DNA of 63,579 nt from a bacterium (GCA_026710435.1 JAPOQZ010000046.1:1-63579); one strand, 5' to 3'. Numbered from the stretch's first letter, positions 8,374 to 18,110 are shown. Program-made: numbers and translations. The notes: a model not told the origin generated them from the letters alone.

Positions 8374-9552
8374 TCACTGCGCCTCCCCCACCCGGATACG
8401 GGGGTCGAGGAAGACGTAGAGGATGTCGACCACCAGGTGGCCGACCATGGCCAGCACGCCGGTGAATGAGAAGGCGGCGATGGCCAAAGGCAAATCTTGG
8501 TCCACCACCGAGGTGAACAGCAACTCACCCATCCCTGGCCACGAGTAGATGGTCTCGGTGATGATCCCGCCGTCGATCACCGTGGCCACCGCGATGACCA
8601 GGCTGGTGGTGACAGGCAGGAGGGCGGTCCGGGCCGCATGACGGTCGCGGACGATGTGCTCGGAGAGACCCTTGGCTCGGGCGGTAAGGATGAAGTCCTC
8701 GCGCATCGTCTCCAGCATCGAGCTACGCGTGAGCAGCATGATGCCGGCGAAGCTGATCAGCGTGATGGTGATCACCGGCAGCACCATGTGGTGGGCGATG
8801 TCTCCCGCATACAGACGGCGCGCCGACCCGAACTCGCTGCCGAACCAGAACCAGATCGTGATCAGTGCTATCAGGGTGTAGCCGATCCGTACCACCCTTT
8901 GTCGCTGTTTGGTGTTCCTGATCCGGCGGGTCAGGACCCAGAAGGCGAGCGAGACCAAGCCTGTGATCGCCAAGACCGCGAAGATCACCAGGAACACATG
9001 GTTGGAACTGAACGGGGCGTCGATCCACTCCTCGGGATCCAGGAACTTGTTGATCGGGACCACATCGGCGTAAAAGGCGAAGAACCAGATAAGCATGAGC
9101 GCGAACCACGGATAGAAGACCGTATAGAGCACCACGCTGCCGATGGTCAAGGCATGCTCGCCGCGCCGACCCCTGCGCCAAGCGATGAACTTTCCGGCCA
9201 TGAATCCCAGGATGTAGTAGCTGATCACGACGGTGAGGAAGAGCACCAGGGTACGCGGCAGCCGCTCCAGGATGATATCCGACACGGGTCTCGGATACTG
9301 GATGAACGAGAATCCGAAGTCGGCGCGGAAGAAGTTCGACATGTAGCTCGTGTACTGCTCCCACAAGGGCTTGTCGAGGCCAAGGCGCTCGATAGCGAGT
9401 TGGGCCGCTTCGGGAGGGATGTTCGGGTTGGTGGAGAAGCGTTGCTTGACGGTGTCGCCGGGTAGCGCGGTGAGCAGCAGGAAAGTCAATGTGAGAAAGA
9501 CAAGAAACAGAATGAACATCTGCACGGTGCGCCGCGCTATGTATTTAATCAT
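8374..9552 (-). CDS. Peptide ABC transporter permease (DppB-like)
   Basis: 392 residues, somewhat longer than typical DppB (~330). It opens with MIKYIARRTVQMFILFLVFL, and the family's LPGD motif (ALPGDTVKQRF) follows the first membrane segment. LGLDKPLWEQYTSYM and ADFGFSF are standard. The binding-protein-dependent transport core ends with GGIITETIYSWPGMGEL and a C-terminal VDILYVFLDPRIRVG. First permease of the operon, separated from the binding-protein gene by a strong stem-loop. Confidence 0.9.
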   Translation of the reverse strand: MIKYIARRTVQMFILFLVFLTLTFLLLTALPGDTVKQRFSTNPNIPPEAAQLAIERLGLDKPLWEQYTSYMSNFFRADFGFSFIQYPRPVSDIILERLPRTLVLFLTVVISYYILGFMAGKFIAWRRGRRGEHALTIGSVVLYTVFYPWFALMLIWFFAFYADVVPINKFLDPEEWIDAPFSSNHVFLVIFAVLAITGLVSLAFWVLTRRIRNTKQRQRVVRIGYTLIALITIWFWFGSEFGSARRLYAGDIAHHMVLPVITITLISFAGIMLLTRSSMLETMREDFILTARAKGLSEHIVRDRHAARTALLPVTTSLVIAVATVIDGGIITETIYSWPGMGELLFTSVVDQDLPLAIAAFSFTGVLAMVGHLVVDILYVFLDPRIRVGEAQ

Positions 9553-9608
9553 TCCCAGTTACCTTACCCCGCTGTCCCTTATTCAGTCGCCCATTCGCTA
9601 GGTTGGGT

Positions 9609-9646
9609 GAGGGGGGAGAGCCTTGCTATTGAGGCCCTCCCCCCTC
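9609..9646 (-). terminator. Intra-operon stem-loop after the binding-protein gene
   Basis: An inverted repeat of about 15 bp per arm (GAGGGGGGA against TCCCCCCTC plus inner pairs), with no clear T run after it. Such hairpins between a binding-protein gene and its permeases commonly protect the abundant upstream transcript or attenuate read-through. Confidence 0.65.
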
Positions 9647-9670
9647 GGTGTTAGCTGAGCAGGTAGCCGG

Positions 9671-11689
9671 TTACTGGGCCAGGTTTACGGAGCCTGGCAG
9701 GGCGAGGAAGTTCTGCAGCCCGTCCAGCACCTCCGTGGACGGGAACTCGAGAGTATTCCGGTAGGCCTCGAGGACCGGGGTGGTGAAGAGCACGACGTAG
9801 GGAACGTCGTTGGCGAGGATCGCATCCATCTCCCGGACGATCCTGGCCGCCTCGTTGAGGTCGGTCTCCGCCTTCAGGCCGTCGGCCTTGGAGTCCAACT
9901 CCGGATTGTTGTAGCCCGGGATGTTGTAACCACCCGTGGTGGCCGAGTCGGCCCGGGAGTCGAAGAAGTCCGCCACGTGGTCCGGGAAGATCGTGAGACC
10001 CCATCCGAGGATGTACATGTCCCAATCCGTCGGACCGAACACCCGGTCCACGATCACCGAGAAGCCGGTGGGCTCGGCGGTGAGCGGGATGCCCAGGTCG
10101 TTGGCCCAGTCGGCGATGAACAGGCTGTACGTGGCCCGGAGCGGGTCGTAGCCGGGTCCGGGCGCCAGGAGCTGCATGGGCTCCACCGGCGTTCCGTCCG
10201 GACCCCTCAGGCCCGCACCCTTGGGGATCACGTCCCGGTTGTCGGCGTTCCAGGCCGGCTCGACGTCCCAGGTCCAGCCGGCGTCCCTGAGGATTTGCAC
10301 GGCCGAATTGACTCGCTCCTCCTGGCTCTGGCCCCCGCACCACGGTTGGACGTCCGGATTGGCCCAAAAGGCGTTACCGGGCGGAACCATGGAGTTGAGC
10401 GGTATTGCCACGCCCTGAAGGACGTTGGTGGCCATGAACTCCTTGTCGATCATGCAGGCCAGAGCCTGGCGGAAGGATGTCTCCGAACCGGGGAACCGGC
10501 GGGTGTTGAACGCCAGGTAGCGGAACCCGTTGGACGAGTTGGCGATCACATCAAGATCACCCGCTTCCAGCACGGTGGCCTGCAGGCCCCTCTGAAGACC
10601 GAGGGGGTTGAGCATGAAGTCCACCTCCCCGTCCCGCAGGGCGAGAACCGCCGCGTCCTGGGTCTCGTAGACCGAGTAGATGGCGTCGGAGATGTAGGGG
10701 CCGCCTACGGAGTCGGACGTAACGTCTCCGGACGTGTCACCGACCTCCCAGCTGACGTCGCCGGAGAAGGTGACCCCGCCGCTCGAGTAGGTGACGGTAC
10801 GGGCGCCGGGATCGTTGGGATTGGGGTTGGCCACGGTCCTGGCGAAAGCTCCGGGCTCCCGCTGATCGAACACAGTGCTCCCGCCGGACGGGGCTCCCTC
10901 TCCTGAGACGGCGTACAGATCGTCGGCGCCATTGGCCGCCTCCACATGGGGTCCCCAGAAGGCCTTCTGGAAGATGGCCGCCTGAGCGGTGCCGAACTGC
11001 CACTGGGCCAAGCCGGGCTGCTGGCTCCAGGTGTAGCGGACCGTGTGGTCGTCAAGGGCCTCCACCGAGATCAGACCCTGGGCGCCTTCGTTGTCCTCGG
11101 TGTCAGGATCATCTTCACGGGCCAGGGGGTACATCTGGAAGAAGTTCCCGCCCATTGCGAGATCCTTCACGGTGTTGAAGGTGAAGGCCACGTCGTGGGC
11201 GGTGATCGCCGTACCGTCGCTCCAGACCACATCGTTCCGGATGCCGACATCGATCACCCAGTTGTCGCCGTCGGGTGCGCCCAGGGGCGGCTCCACGTCG
11301 GCGGCCAGGTTGGGCACGACCGTGTAGCTCGGGAAGGTGGACCCGTACAGGCTCGGGATGGCAGGCGAGAGGACGTATTGGTTCCAGACGTCGCCCTCGG
11401 TGTCCAGGTAAGCCCAGGGGTTGTCGGTGGTCGGGTCACTGAAGATGGCTAGCTTGTAGGTGAAGGGCCCGGTGCTCACCTCGGGCTCTTCCTCCGCCTC
11501 CATGGCCGCCGACATCTCGGCCTCCATGGCCGCCGCCTCGGCTTCCGCGGCCGAAGCTGTTTCGGCTGCTTCCGCGGCGGCCGCATCCTCCGCCGCCTCG
11601 TCGTCTCCTCCACAGGCGGCCACGAGCATGGCAAGCGCCATCCCCAGTGCCAGCCGGCGCAGGTTCCTCTGTGTGAACAACGTCCTCAT
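9671..11689 (-). CDS. Extracellular solute-binding lipoprotein, family 5 (peptide/nickel)
   Basis: 672 residues. Signal peptide with lipobox LVAAC (Cys near residue 26), so it is anchored on the outer face of the membrane. Residues ~30-70 form a very Ala/Glu-rich spacer (AAEAEAAAMEAEM). The SBP family 5 domain follows, with FSDPTTDNPWAYLDTEGDVW, VVWSDGTAITAHDVAFTFNT and GFRYLAFNTRRFPGSETSFR. It captures substrate for the importer encoded downstream. GAGGAGG precedes the ATG at 11689. The substrate is probably an oligopeptide but cannot be set from sequence. Confidence 0.9.
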   Translation of the reverse strand: MRTLFTQRNLRRLALGMALAMLVAACGGDDEAAEDAAAAEAAETASAAEAEAAAMEAEMSAAMEAEEEPEVSTGPFTYKLAIFSDPTTDNPWAYLDTEGDVWNQYVLSPAIPSLYGSTFPSYTVVPNLAADVEPPLGAPDGDNWVIDVGIRNDVVWSDGTAITAHDVAFTFNTVKDLAMGGNFFQMYPLAREDDPDTEDNEGAQGLISVEALDDHTVRYTWSQQPGLAQWQFGTAQAAIFQKAFWGPHVEAANGADDLYAVSGEGAPSGGSTVFDQREPGAFARTVANPNPNDPGARTVTYSSGGVTFSGDVSWEVGDTSGDVTSDSVGGPYISDAIYSVYETQDAAVLALRDGEVDFMLNPLGLQRGLQATVLEAGDLDVIANSSNGFRYLAFNTRRFPGSETSFRQALACMIDKEFMATNVLQGVAIPLNSMVPPGNAFWANPDVQPWCGGQSQEERVNSAVQILRDAGWTWDVEPAWNADNRDVIPKGAGLRGPDGTPVEPMQLLAPGPGYDPLRATYSLFIADWANDLGIPLTAEPTGFSVIVDRVFGPTDWDMYILGWGLTIFPDHVADFFDSRADSATTGGYNIPGYNNPELDSKADGLKAETDLNEAARIVREMDAILANDVPYVVLFTTPVLEAYRNTLEFPSTEVLDGLQNFLALPGSVNLAQ

Positions 11690-11854
11690 CGTGCCTCCTC
11701 TTAACTCGGCCGTTGTCTGTTCGTTCGTTGATCACCGAGTGTATTTGCCCGCGCACGAAAAGTACGAGGAAGAGCCCGGTTTTCTCTGTTTTCCAGTGGG
11801 GGGTTGGGGCGTGGGAGCTGTCGTCGGGCCGCCGGTGGTAGGATCATCGAAACT

Positions 11855-11931
11855 CGGGCTGTGGCGCAGCTTGGTAGCGCGCTTGACTGGGGGTCAAGAG
11901 GTCGCGGGTTCAAATCCCGCCAGCCCGACCA
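11855..11931 (+). tRNA. tRNA-Pro (anticodon GGG)
   Basis: 77 bases including an encoded CCA. The acceptor stem CGGGCTG pairs with CAGCCCG; D-arm GCGCAGCTTGGTAGCGC; anticodon stem CTTGA/TCAAG closes the loop CTGGGGG, giving anticodon GGG; T-arm GCGGGTTCAAATCCCGC. It decodes CCC and CCU. It stands alone between the binding-protein operon and der, both read the other way. Confidence 0.97.
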
Positions 11932-12016
11932 GGTACCCGCTCTCCCTGAAAGCTGTCGACCCCCCAGTCGTACCACGGATCCTCGTCCAGTGGCTATCCC
12001 GATGGTCGCCTCGGGT

Positions 12017-12160
12017 TCAACGTATCCAGCGTATGAAGGCGGCAATACCCTCAACCAGGCGCCACCCCAGGTAGAGGACGGCCATCGCGACCATCAACTT
12101 GAAGCTGAAGGGTGTCCGCTGGGATGGTACCGGTCCTCGGTTGTCGTCCCGGTTGCTCAT
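12017..12160 (-). CDS. Small membrane protein downstream of der
   Basis: 47 residues, beginning MSNRDDNRGPVPSQRTPFSF and continuing with one hydrophobic helix (FKLMVAMAVLYLGWRLV) and a basic end (FIRWIR). The start overlaps the der stop as ATGA, good evidence for a translated, coupled gene despite its size. No family is recognised; a single-pass inner-membrane protein with a cytoplasmic N-terminus is the simplest reading. Confidence 0.65.
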   Translation of the reverse strand: MSNRDDNRGPVPSQRTPFSFKLMVAMAVLYLGWRLVEGIAAFIRWIR

Positions 12161-13485
12161 GGTGATCCCGACCGTCCGGAGCCTCTCCGCACCACCATGC
12201 GGACCGGTGTTCCGATGAAGTCGTAGACCTCGCGAGCCCTACGTTCCAGGTAGCGGAGGTAGGTGGCGTCGATCTGCCCTCCCTTCACGAACAGCGCGAT
12301 CGTGGGCGGGGCAGCTCGCGATTGGGCCGCGTACAGGATCCGGGGCCGGCGCCCCTTCCGGACCGGAGGGGGATGCTCTCCGGTCCATTCGGCTACCAGG
12401 CGGTTGAGGTTGCCGGTGGGGATCCGCCTCTTCCGGTTGGCCAAGACAGTTTCCAGGGCGGGGCCGAGCCTGTGCAGGCGCGCCCCGGTGAGTGCCGAGA
12501 TCCGCAGCACCGGCGCCCAACCGGCGAAGGCCAGCTTGGTTCCCAGTTCCCATGTGGTCTGTTCCTTGCGGTCGCGGTCGGCGGCGTCCCACTTGTTGAG
12601 CAACACGATGAGGGAGGCCCCCGACTTGGCCGCCTCTTCAGTGATCCGCTGGTCCTGGTGGGTGACACCCTCGAGGGCGTCCACCATGACCAGCGCGGCG
12701 TCGGCCCGCCGCAGGACCTGGCGCGCCCGCCCGACGGCGAAGAAGTCCACATCCTCGGTTATCTTGGGTTTCCTGCGTATGCCCGCGGTGTCGATCAGGC
12801 GGTAGGTGGCGCCGTCGAGTTCGATCTCCACATCGATCGGATCCCTGGTCGTTCCGGGTATGGGCGACACCACCACCCGGTTCTCCCCTACCAGCCGGTT
12901 GAGGAGGGTGGACTTTCCTACGTTTGGCTTCCCGATTATCGCGACATCGGGGAGCCGGTCAGTCTTCCGATCCGCTGTGGCAGCGGGCAGGCGTTCGATG
13001 GCGATGTCCAGCAGGTCGGCCACGCCCCGTCCGTGAATGGCCGAGACGGGTACCGGATCGCCCAGACCCAGGCGACCGAACGAACTGGCTTCCAGGGCGA
13101 TCATGTCGTTGTCGGCCTTGTTGGCGACGAGGATCACCCGGCCGCCGACCGGCCGGAGTAGGTCGGTCACCGCCGCGTCATCGGTGGAAATGTCGCCTTG
13201 CGCATCCACCACGAAGACGATGAGATCGGCGGAGGCCATGGCCAACTCGGCCTGCATCCGTATGTCCTCGACCAACTCCGCGTCCAGGCTCTGCTGCCAG
13301 CCTCCCGTGTCGATGACGGTGAACGAGCGGCCGTTCCATTCGGCGTCGAACTCCCGGCGGTCACGGGTGACACCCGGCTTCTCCTGAACCACGGCAGCCC
13401 GCCGGCCCACGATCCGGTTGACGAGGGTCGACTTACCCACGTTGGGACGACCGACGACGGCGATGAGGGGTTTCGCACTACTCAT
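12157..13485 (-). CDS. der: Ribosome-assembly GTPase Der (EngA)
   Basis: 442 residues with two tandem GTPase domains and a C-terminal KH-like domain, the layout found only in Der. First G domain: GRPNVGKST, DTGGW and NKAD. Second (from residue ~175): GKPNVGKST, DTAGI and NKWD. Needed for late 50S subunit assembly. The start at 13485 sets the first Walker A right at the N-terminus, as usual. It lies near cmk as in other actinobacteria, although ispH is inserted between them on the other strand. Confidence 0.95.
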   Translation of the reverse strand: MSSAKPLIAVVGRPNVGKSTLVNRIVGRRAAVVQEKPGVTRDRREFDAEWNGRSFTVIDTGGWQQSLDAELVEDIRMQAELAMASADLIVFVVDAQGDISTDDAAVTDLLRPVGGRVILVANKADNDMIALEASSFGRLGLGDPVPVSAIHGRGVADLLDIAIERLPAATADRKTDRLPDVAIIGKPNVGKSTLLNRLVGENRVVVSPIPGTTRDPIDVEIELDGATYRLIDTAGIRRKPKITEDVDFFAVGRARQVLRRADAALVMVDALEGVTHQDQRITEEAAKSGASLIVLLNKWDAADRDRKEQTTWELGTKLAFAGWAPVLRISALTGARLHRLGPALETVLANRKRRIPTGNLNRLVAEWTGEHPPPVRKGRRPRILYAAQSRAAPPTIALFVKGGQIDATYLRYLERRAREVYDFIGTPVRMVVRRGSGRSGSP

Positions 13486-14034
13486 TTCAGACCGCTACCC
13501 CACCCCGGATCCGAGACTCTGGACGGCCATTCTACGGGGTCGTTCCGCAGTGACGGTCGTTCCGTTCGAGCGGCCACGGGGTCCGTGGTTCGGGTGATAG
13601 GAGATTGCCCCGACCGGGGCCGAAAGTGGATCGGGCTGCCCGGCACGGCTTGCACCGTTGTCAGAGGCTCCTTCCGGAGTGTCGGGCTCGGCTCCGGAGA
13701 ACGGCCCCGGTGGAACCATGAGACGGCAAGCTCGCGAAAAACCCCGGTCGGTTCGCCTCCGCGGCGGGACCCGCACCCCCGTCACCGCCTTTCCGATGCC
13801 GGATCACAGCGCGGGCGCCGGATCCGTGCTCGCGCCGGGGTCGGGTCCGGAGCGGCGCCACGCTTCCTTCCCGGAGGACGAGAACCGATGATGATCACCC
13901 CGTCCGGACCTGGGGTGATGTCTGGATCGAGATTCCGTGCGTCTGGTGATCCCGATATGCACCCGCGGAGTGACAGTTTCAAGGGTCCTGTCATCCGGGG
14001 GGACGCGACCAGAGGGGTCCTCCCGTCTGGGCGG
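13486..14034. other. Intergenic region between divergent der and ispH, no gene recognised
   Basis: About 550 GC-rich bases. Several open frames run through it, but none has homology cues, consistent codon use or a ribosome site. It must hold the der promoter and the ispH upstream region. Confidence 0.6.
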
Positions 14035-14040
14035 TATGAT
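14035..14040 (+). promoter_or_regulatory. -10 box of ispH
   Basis: TATGAT 7 bases before the ATG at 14048, giving a leaderless message. No convincing -35. Confidence 0.55.
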
Positions 14041-14047
14041 CACCGGG

Positions 14048-15121
14048 ATGTCAGAGACTGCCCACTCGCCACGGTTCCGTCCCAAGAAGGTCTACCTGGC
14101 TGAGCCGAGTGGCTACTGCGCCGGGGTATACATGGCCATCAAGGCCCTTGTGTGGATGACCAAGATCTTCAACCCTCCGGTCTACTGTTACCACGAGATC
14201 GTCCACAACCGGTTCGTCGTGGAGGCTTTCGAGCGGGCCGGGGTGGTGTTCGTCGACTCCATCGAGGCGGTCCCGCAGGGCGTACCGGTGATGATGTCGG
14301 CGCATGGTTCCGCACCGAAGGTGCTGTCCGACGCGGGAGCGCGGGCCGGGATCGTGATCGACTCGGTGTGCCCGCTGGTGACGAAGATCCACCACGAGGT
14401 GAAGAGGAGAGCCGCGAAGGGGTTCGACATCATATTCGTAGGTCACGAGGGCCACGACGAGGCGATGGGAACGATGGCCAGGGCACCGTCGGACATGACC
14501 CTGATCGAACCCGAGACCGGCCTGGGGGGATTCGAACCCAGAGACCCGGGGAAGGTGGCCCTGTTCGCCCAGACGACCCTCGGGATGCACGAGTGGGAGG
14601 CGGTCAGCACGGAGGCATCGGAGCGATTCCCGAACCTGGTGACGTCCCGCAAGAGTGACCTCTGCTACGCGACCACCAACCGCCAAGAGGCGGTGCTCGC
14701 CATGGCCGCCGAGTGTGATCTGATCCTCGTGGTGGGCTCCGAGAACTCATCCAACACCAACGCACTGGTCCGGACGGCCCGCGTGCGCGGTACCCCCGCC
14801 CACCGCATCGACTCGGCCGGGTCGATCAGCGACGAGTGGCTGGAGGGAGTCCGCGTGGTGGGTGTGACTGCCGGTGCCTCCGCACCTGATCACCTGGTCC
14901 GTGAGGTGCTCGACTGGCTGGAACCGGTCGAGGGTTGGCACCTGTTCAGAGTGACCGAGGAGGACGAGTACTTCCCCCTCCCCAGGGAGTTGAGGGCCTT
15001 CCTGACGGCGCTCATCTCCTCCATCCAGGTCGGGTTCACTGCCAAGCCGGACGGCCTCGGAGCACTTGAGTACGACCGGCGGATAACGGCCACCGATGCA
15101 CTGGCGGCACTAGAGGCTTAG
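14048..15121 (+). CDS. ispH: 4-hydroxy-3-methylbut-2-enyl diphosphate reductase
   Basis: 357 residues. Last step of the MEP isoprenoid pathway, reducing HMBPP to IPP and DMAPP with a [4Fe-4S] cluster. The three cluster cysteines are in GYCAGV, VCPLV and DLCYATTNRQ. Other landmarks: YHEIVHN, MMSAHGSAP, FAQTTLG and GSENSSNT. The start at 14048 is favoured by the TATGAT box just before it; an upstream in-frame ATG exists. It is the only plus-strand gene in this block. Confidence 0.95.
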   Translation: MSETAHSPRFRPKKVYLAEPSGYCAGVYMAIKALVWMTKIFNPPVYCYHEIVHNRFVVEAFERAGVVFVDSIEAVPQGVPVMMSAHGSAPKVLSDAGARAGIVIDSVCPLVTKIHHEVKRRAAKGFDIIFVGHEGHDEAMGTMARAPSDMTLIEPETGLGGFEPRDPGKVALFAQTTLGMHEWEAVSTEASERFPNLVTSRKSDLCYATTNRQEAVLAMAAECDLILVVGSENSSNTNALVRTARVRGTPAHRIDSAGSISDEWLEGVRVVGVTAGASAPDHLVREVLDWLEPVEGWHLFRVTEEDEYFPLPRELRAFLTALISSIQVGFTAKPDGLGALEYDRRITATDALAALEA

Positions 15122-15125
15122 CCCC

Positions 15126-15231
15126 GATTCTTCATGAGCGGGTTCGTACTGGGCGAACGAGGTGTGAGATATGAGCTTCTGACCAGGGACTACGGCCGTC
15201 TCGATAGTCGTGTCTCGGCCCGGTCGCGCTG
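15126..15231 (+). repeat. Repeat B, copy 1
   Basis: Begins right after the ispH stop. Shares tcttcatg and the core atatgagcttctgaccaggg, then actacggccgtctcgatagt, with copies at 51827-51957 (inverted), 54945-55180 (split) and 63300-63400. An open frame reads GVRYELLTRDYGRLDSRV and ends at a TGA near 15231. The rest of the gap to cmk holds no recognised gene. Confidence 0.75.
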
Positions 15232-15426
15232 AGGTGGTTGCTGAGCCATCCCCACCGGCACTGCCACATTCAAACACGCATGGGAATCGCCGAGGATGCC
15301 GCCGGCTGGGCCCAAATTTATGAGCAGGAAGAATTCCGATGGGATGCCGGATACGTTCTTGACAGGGGGCCGGTCTCCGCCTGTCCGCTCACACTCTTGC
15401 TGACGAACGTCGACCTGCCGGACTAC

Positions 15427-16104
15427 CTAGGCGGTCCCAAGCCCGCGCTCCGTGCACATATCCAGCACCTTGTTGACCACGTCTGCCACGCTGATGTGGG
15501 AGGTGTCGATCTCGATCGCGTCCGTGGCCCTCGCCAGGGGCGAGACGAGCCTGGTCGAGTCCTGATGGTCCCTCCGGGCCAGTCCCTCACGGACCGCCTC
15601 GAGTCCGGCTGATGCCTCGCCGGCTCTGCGGACCGCTCTCACCGCGGGATGGGCCGTCAGGTACACCTTGAGAGGGGCCGAGGGGAACACGGCGGTCCCG
15701 ATGTCCCGGCCTTCCACGACCGCTCGACCGCCCCGGGATTCCACCCATGACCGTTGCCTTGCCACCAGCAGCGTACGCACTCCCGCCAGGGCGGAAACCC
15801 CGCTCACCTGAGAGGTCACCGCTTCGGAGCGGATTGCCCCGCTCATGTCGATGCCCTCGACGAGCATTCTCCCGGCCCGGTAGTCCAGTTCGACTGCCGC
15901 CACCGCCCGCATCACTTCTGCCTCGTTCGCCAGGTCCAAGCGTTGCAACATGGCAACGACGGTTGCGGCCCGATAGAAGGAGCCGGTGTCCAGGTGGGAC
16001 CAACCAAGTGTCTCCGCCACCGCCCGGCACGCTGTGGTCTTGCCCACCCCGCCGGGCCCGTCCACCGCTATCACGAGCCGGTCCACCGTGGGTCCCCGGG
16101 TCAT
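15427..16104 (-). CDS. cmk: Cytidylate kinase
   Basis: 225 residues, the usual size. Phosphorylates CMP/dCMP with ATP. P-loop GPGGVGKTT (residues ~15-23); LDTGSFYRAATV for the NMP-binding region; VVEGRDIGTAVFPSAPLKV, the hallmark of bacterial Cmk; LID-region arginines in EGLARRDHQDSTR. The ATG at 16104 overlaps the aroA stop as ATGA. Confidence 0.95.
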   Translation of the reverse strand: MTRGPTVDRLVIAVDGPGGVGKTTACRAVAETLGWSHLDTGSFYRAATVVAMLQRLDLANEAEVMRAVAAVELDYRAGRMLVEGIDMSGAIRSEAVTSQVSGVSALAGVRTLLVARQRSWVESRGGRAVVEGRDIGTAVFPSAPLKVYLTAHPAVRAVRRAGEASAGLEAVREGLARRDHQDSTRLVSPLARATDAIEIDTSHISVADVVNKVLDMCTERGLGTA

Positions 16105-17348
16105 AGAAGTTCCAGCATCCCGAAGAATCCCGGCCATGTCTTCGCGACGCAACCCGGGTTTTCGATCACGATCCCGGGCTGCACGAGACCGGCCACAGCA
16201 AAGGCCATCGCGATCCGGTGGTCGTCGTAGGTGCGGATCCGTGCCGGTCGTAGCGGGCCGGGCGTGATCGAGATCCAGTCGGGTCCGGTCGCCACCCCGG
16301 CGCCCAGCCGGGTCAGTTCGTTCTCCAGGGCGGCCAAGCGGTCCGTTTCCTTGATGCGCAGGTTGGCGATGTTGGTGAATCGGCTGGGGGTTGACGCGAA
16401 GGCGGCAACCACTGCCAGCCCCAGGCTCGCGTCGGGGCAGTCGTTCAGGTCGGCGTCGACACCGCTCAGGGACTCCGGCCCCGCAACGGTGATCCCCCGG
16501 CGGCCCGGCTCCAGCCGGCAGCCCATCCGCTCCAGGATACGCAAGGCAGCCATGTCGGCTTGCGTGCTGGCCGGATGGATCCCCGCGACCTTGACGGCGG
16601 CCCCGGTGATCGCCGCCGCGGCCCACGGGTAGACGGCAGCCGACGCGTCGGCCTCCACGCGGAACCCGGCTGCCCGGTACCCCGTCGGGCCAACCGAAAT
16701 GGTTGTTGGGTCGAGCCAGCGGGCCTCGGCGCCGAACGCAGCCATCACCTCGAGGGTGGTGTCCAGGTACGGACGCGACACCACCACCTCTCCCAGCTCC
16801 AGGGTGACCATGGTCTCCGCCAGCGGCGCGCTGAGCAGCACAGCCGACACGAACTGGCTGGAACTCGACCCGTCGATCCTGATCCGGCCGCCGGACAGCC
16901 CGCCGCCCGCCACGCTGACCGGCGGGAACTCTGCACGGGAGGCTTCGACCGTGGCGCCCAAGGCCCTCAGGGCGTCCACGAGCGGGCCTATGGGTCGTTC
17001 CCGCATGCGGGGCGTACCATCCACCAAGCTGGGTCCTTCGGCCAGGGTGGCCGCGGCAGTTATGAAGCGAGCCGTCGTACCGGAGGCGCGTACGTCGAGG
17101 CGGCCCCCCCGAAGTCGGCCCTTGGAACTCACCCGGAACCCGCGGTCCCCCACCTCCACACCGACTCCCATCGTGCGGAGGCACTTAACCATGGCGTCGG
17201 TGTCGTCGCTGCGGAGCGGATCGACGATGAGCGAATCCCCCACGGCGAGGCCGGCTGTGATAAGAGCCCGGTTTGTAATGCTCTTCGAACCCGGGGGACG
17301 GACGGTGCTGTCCCCGATCCGCTTCGGCTGCACCTCGTAAGTGGTCAC
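16101..17348 (-). CDS. aroA: 3-phosphoshikimate 1-carboxyvinyltransferase (EPSP synthase)
   Basis: 415 residues. Joins shikimate-3-phosphate and PEP in aromatic amino-acid synthesis. PGSKSITNRALI near the N-terminus, ASGTTARFI, RPIGPLVDALRALGA, and the C-terminal KETDRL and DDHRIAMAFAVAGL are all conserved. The gene sits in an operon between rluB and cmk with 4-base overlap to cmk. Confidence 0.95.
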   Translation of the reverse strand: MTTYEVQPKRIGDSTVRPPGSKSITNRALITAGLAVGDSLIVDPLRSDDTDAMVKCLRTMGVGVEVGDRGFRVSSKGRLRGGRLDVRASGTTARFITAAATLAEGPSLVDGTPRMRERPIGPLVDALRALGATVEASRAEFPPVSVAGGGLSGGRIRIDGSSSSQFVSAVLLSAPLAETMVTLELGEVVVSRPYLDTTLEVMAAFGAEARWLDPTTISVGPTGYRAAGFRVEADASAAVYPWAAAAITGAAVKVAGIHPASTQADMAALRILERMGCRLEPGRRGITVAGPESLSGVDADLNDCPDASLGLAVVAAFASTPSRFTNIANLRIKETDRLAALENELTRLGAGVATGPDWISITPGPLRPARIRTYDDHRIAMAFAVAGLVQPGIVIENPGCVAKTWPGFFGMLELL

Positions 17349-17357
17349 GTGTTCTCC

Positions 17358-18110
17358 CTAACGCATTGATGGGCGGGCGGTGGCCTCGCCGCGCCGGTAG
17401 AAGGCCCGCACCTCGTCGATTTCGAGGCACCGCCATTCCCCCGGCCCCAGTTCCCGCTCGCGCAAGGGACCGATCGAACTTCTGTGCAGCCTAAGGACCT
17501 GGAGGCCGACCGCGGTGCACAGGCGCCTCACCTCGCGGTTCCGCCCCTCGCCCATCGACATCTCGATGTGGGAGCGTCGCCCGTCGGACCCGATCTTACG
17601 CACTGCCAGCGCCCGGGCCGGGCCGTCCTCGAGCTCCACGCCTCGCCGGATCGATGCCAGATCCCGGCGGGTGGGGACCCCTTCCACCAGGACTTCGTAG
17701 GTCTTGGTGATGCCGTGGCGGGGGTGGGTGACCAGGTTGGCGAAGGCGCCGTCGTTGGTCAGCAGCAGGAGGCCGCTGGTATCCGCATCGAGCCGGCCAA
17801 CCGGGTAGACACGCGGATGCGGCGGGACCAGATCCACCACCGTCCTCCGGCCCTGCGGATCGCTGGTGGTGCTGATCACACCGGGAGGCTTGTGGATCAC
17901 GTAGTGGACCAGACCCGGCTCGACCGGCAGTCTGACGCCGTCCACCAGCACTTCGGCGGCGGCGGCGTCCACCTTCAGGCCCGGTGACGCCACCTTCCCG
18001 TCCACCGATACCCGGCCGGCCACTATGAGGGAGTCGGCGCCCCGGCGCGAGGTCAGCCCGCTGCGGGCGATGACCTTCTGCAGGCGTTCGGGACCGTATG
18101 CCGAGTTCAC
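17358..18110 (-). CDS. rluB: 23S rRNA pseudouridine synthase (RluB family)
   Basis: 250 residues. N-terminal S4 RNA-binding domain (ERLQKVIARSGLTSRRGAD) followed by the RsuA/RluB catalytic domain with GRLDADTSGLLLLTNDG, where the Asp is the nucleophile, and EGRNREVRRLC. Modifies helix 89 of 23S rRNA in the RluB subfamily. The start overlaps the scpB stop by 4 bases. Confidence 0.92.
   Translation of the reverse strand: MNSAYGPERLQKVIARSGLTSRRGADSLIVAGRVSVDGKVASPGLKVDAAAAEVLVDGVRLPVEPGLVHYVIHKPPGVISTTSDPQGRRTVVDLVPPHPRVYPVGRLDADTSGLLLLTNDGAFANLVTHPRHGITKTYEVLVEGVPTRRDLASIRRGVELEDGPARALAVRKIGSDGRRSHIEMSMGEGRNREVRRLCTAVGLQVLRLHRSSIGPLRERELGPGEWRCLEIDEVRAFYRRGEATARPSMR

Noticed and set aside
11701-12054. 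A 117-residue minus-strand frame containing a WRDLNPRPLDPQSSALPS-like string
   Set aside because: This is the well-known translation of the antisense strand of a tRNA gene; tRNA-Pro lies exactly here.
13495-13936. Several open frames between der and ispH
   Set aside because: They overlap one another on both strands, are Arg/Pro-rich and have no conserved motif; typical GC-rich noise.
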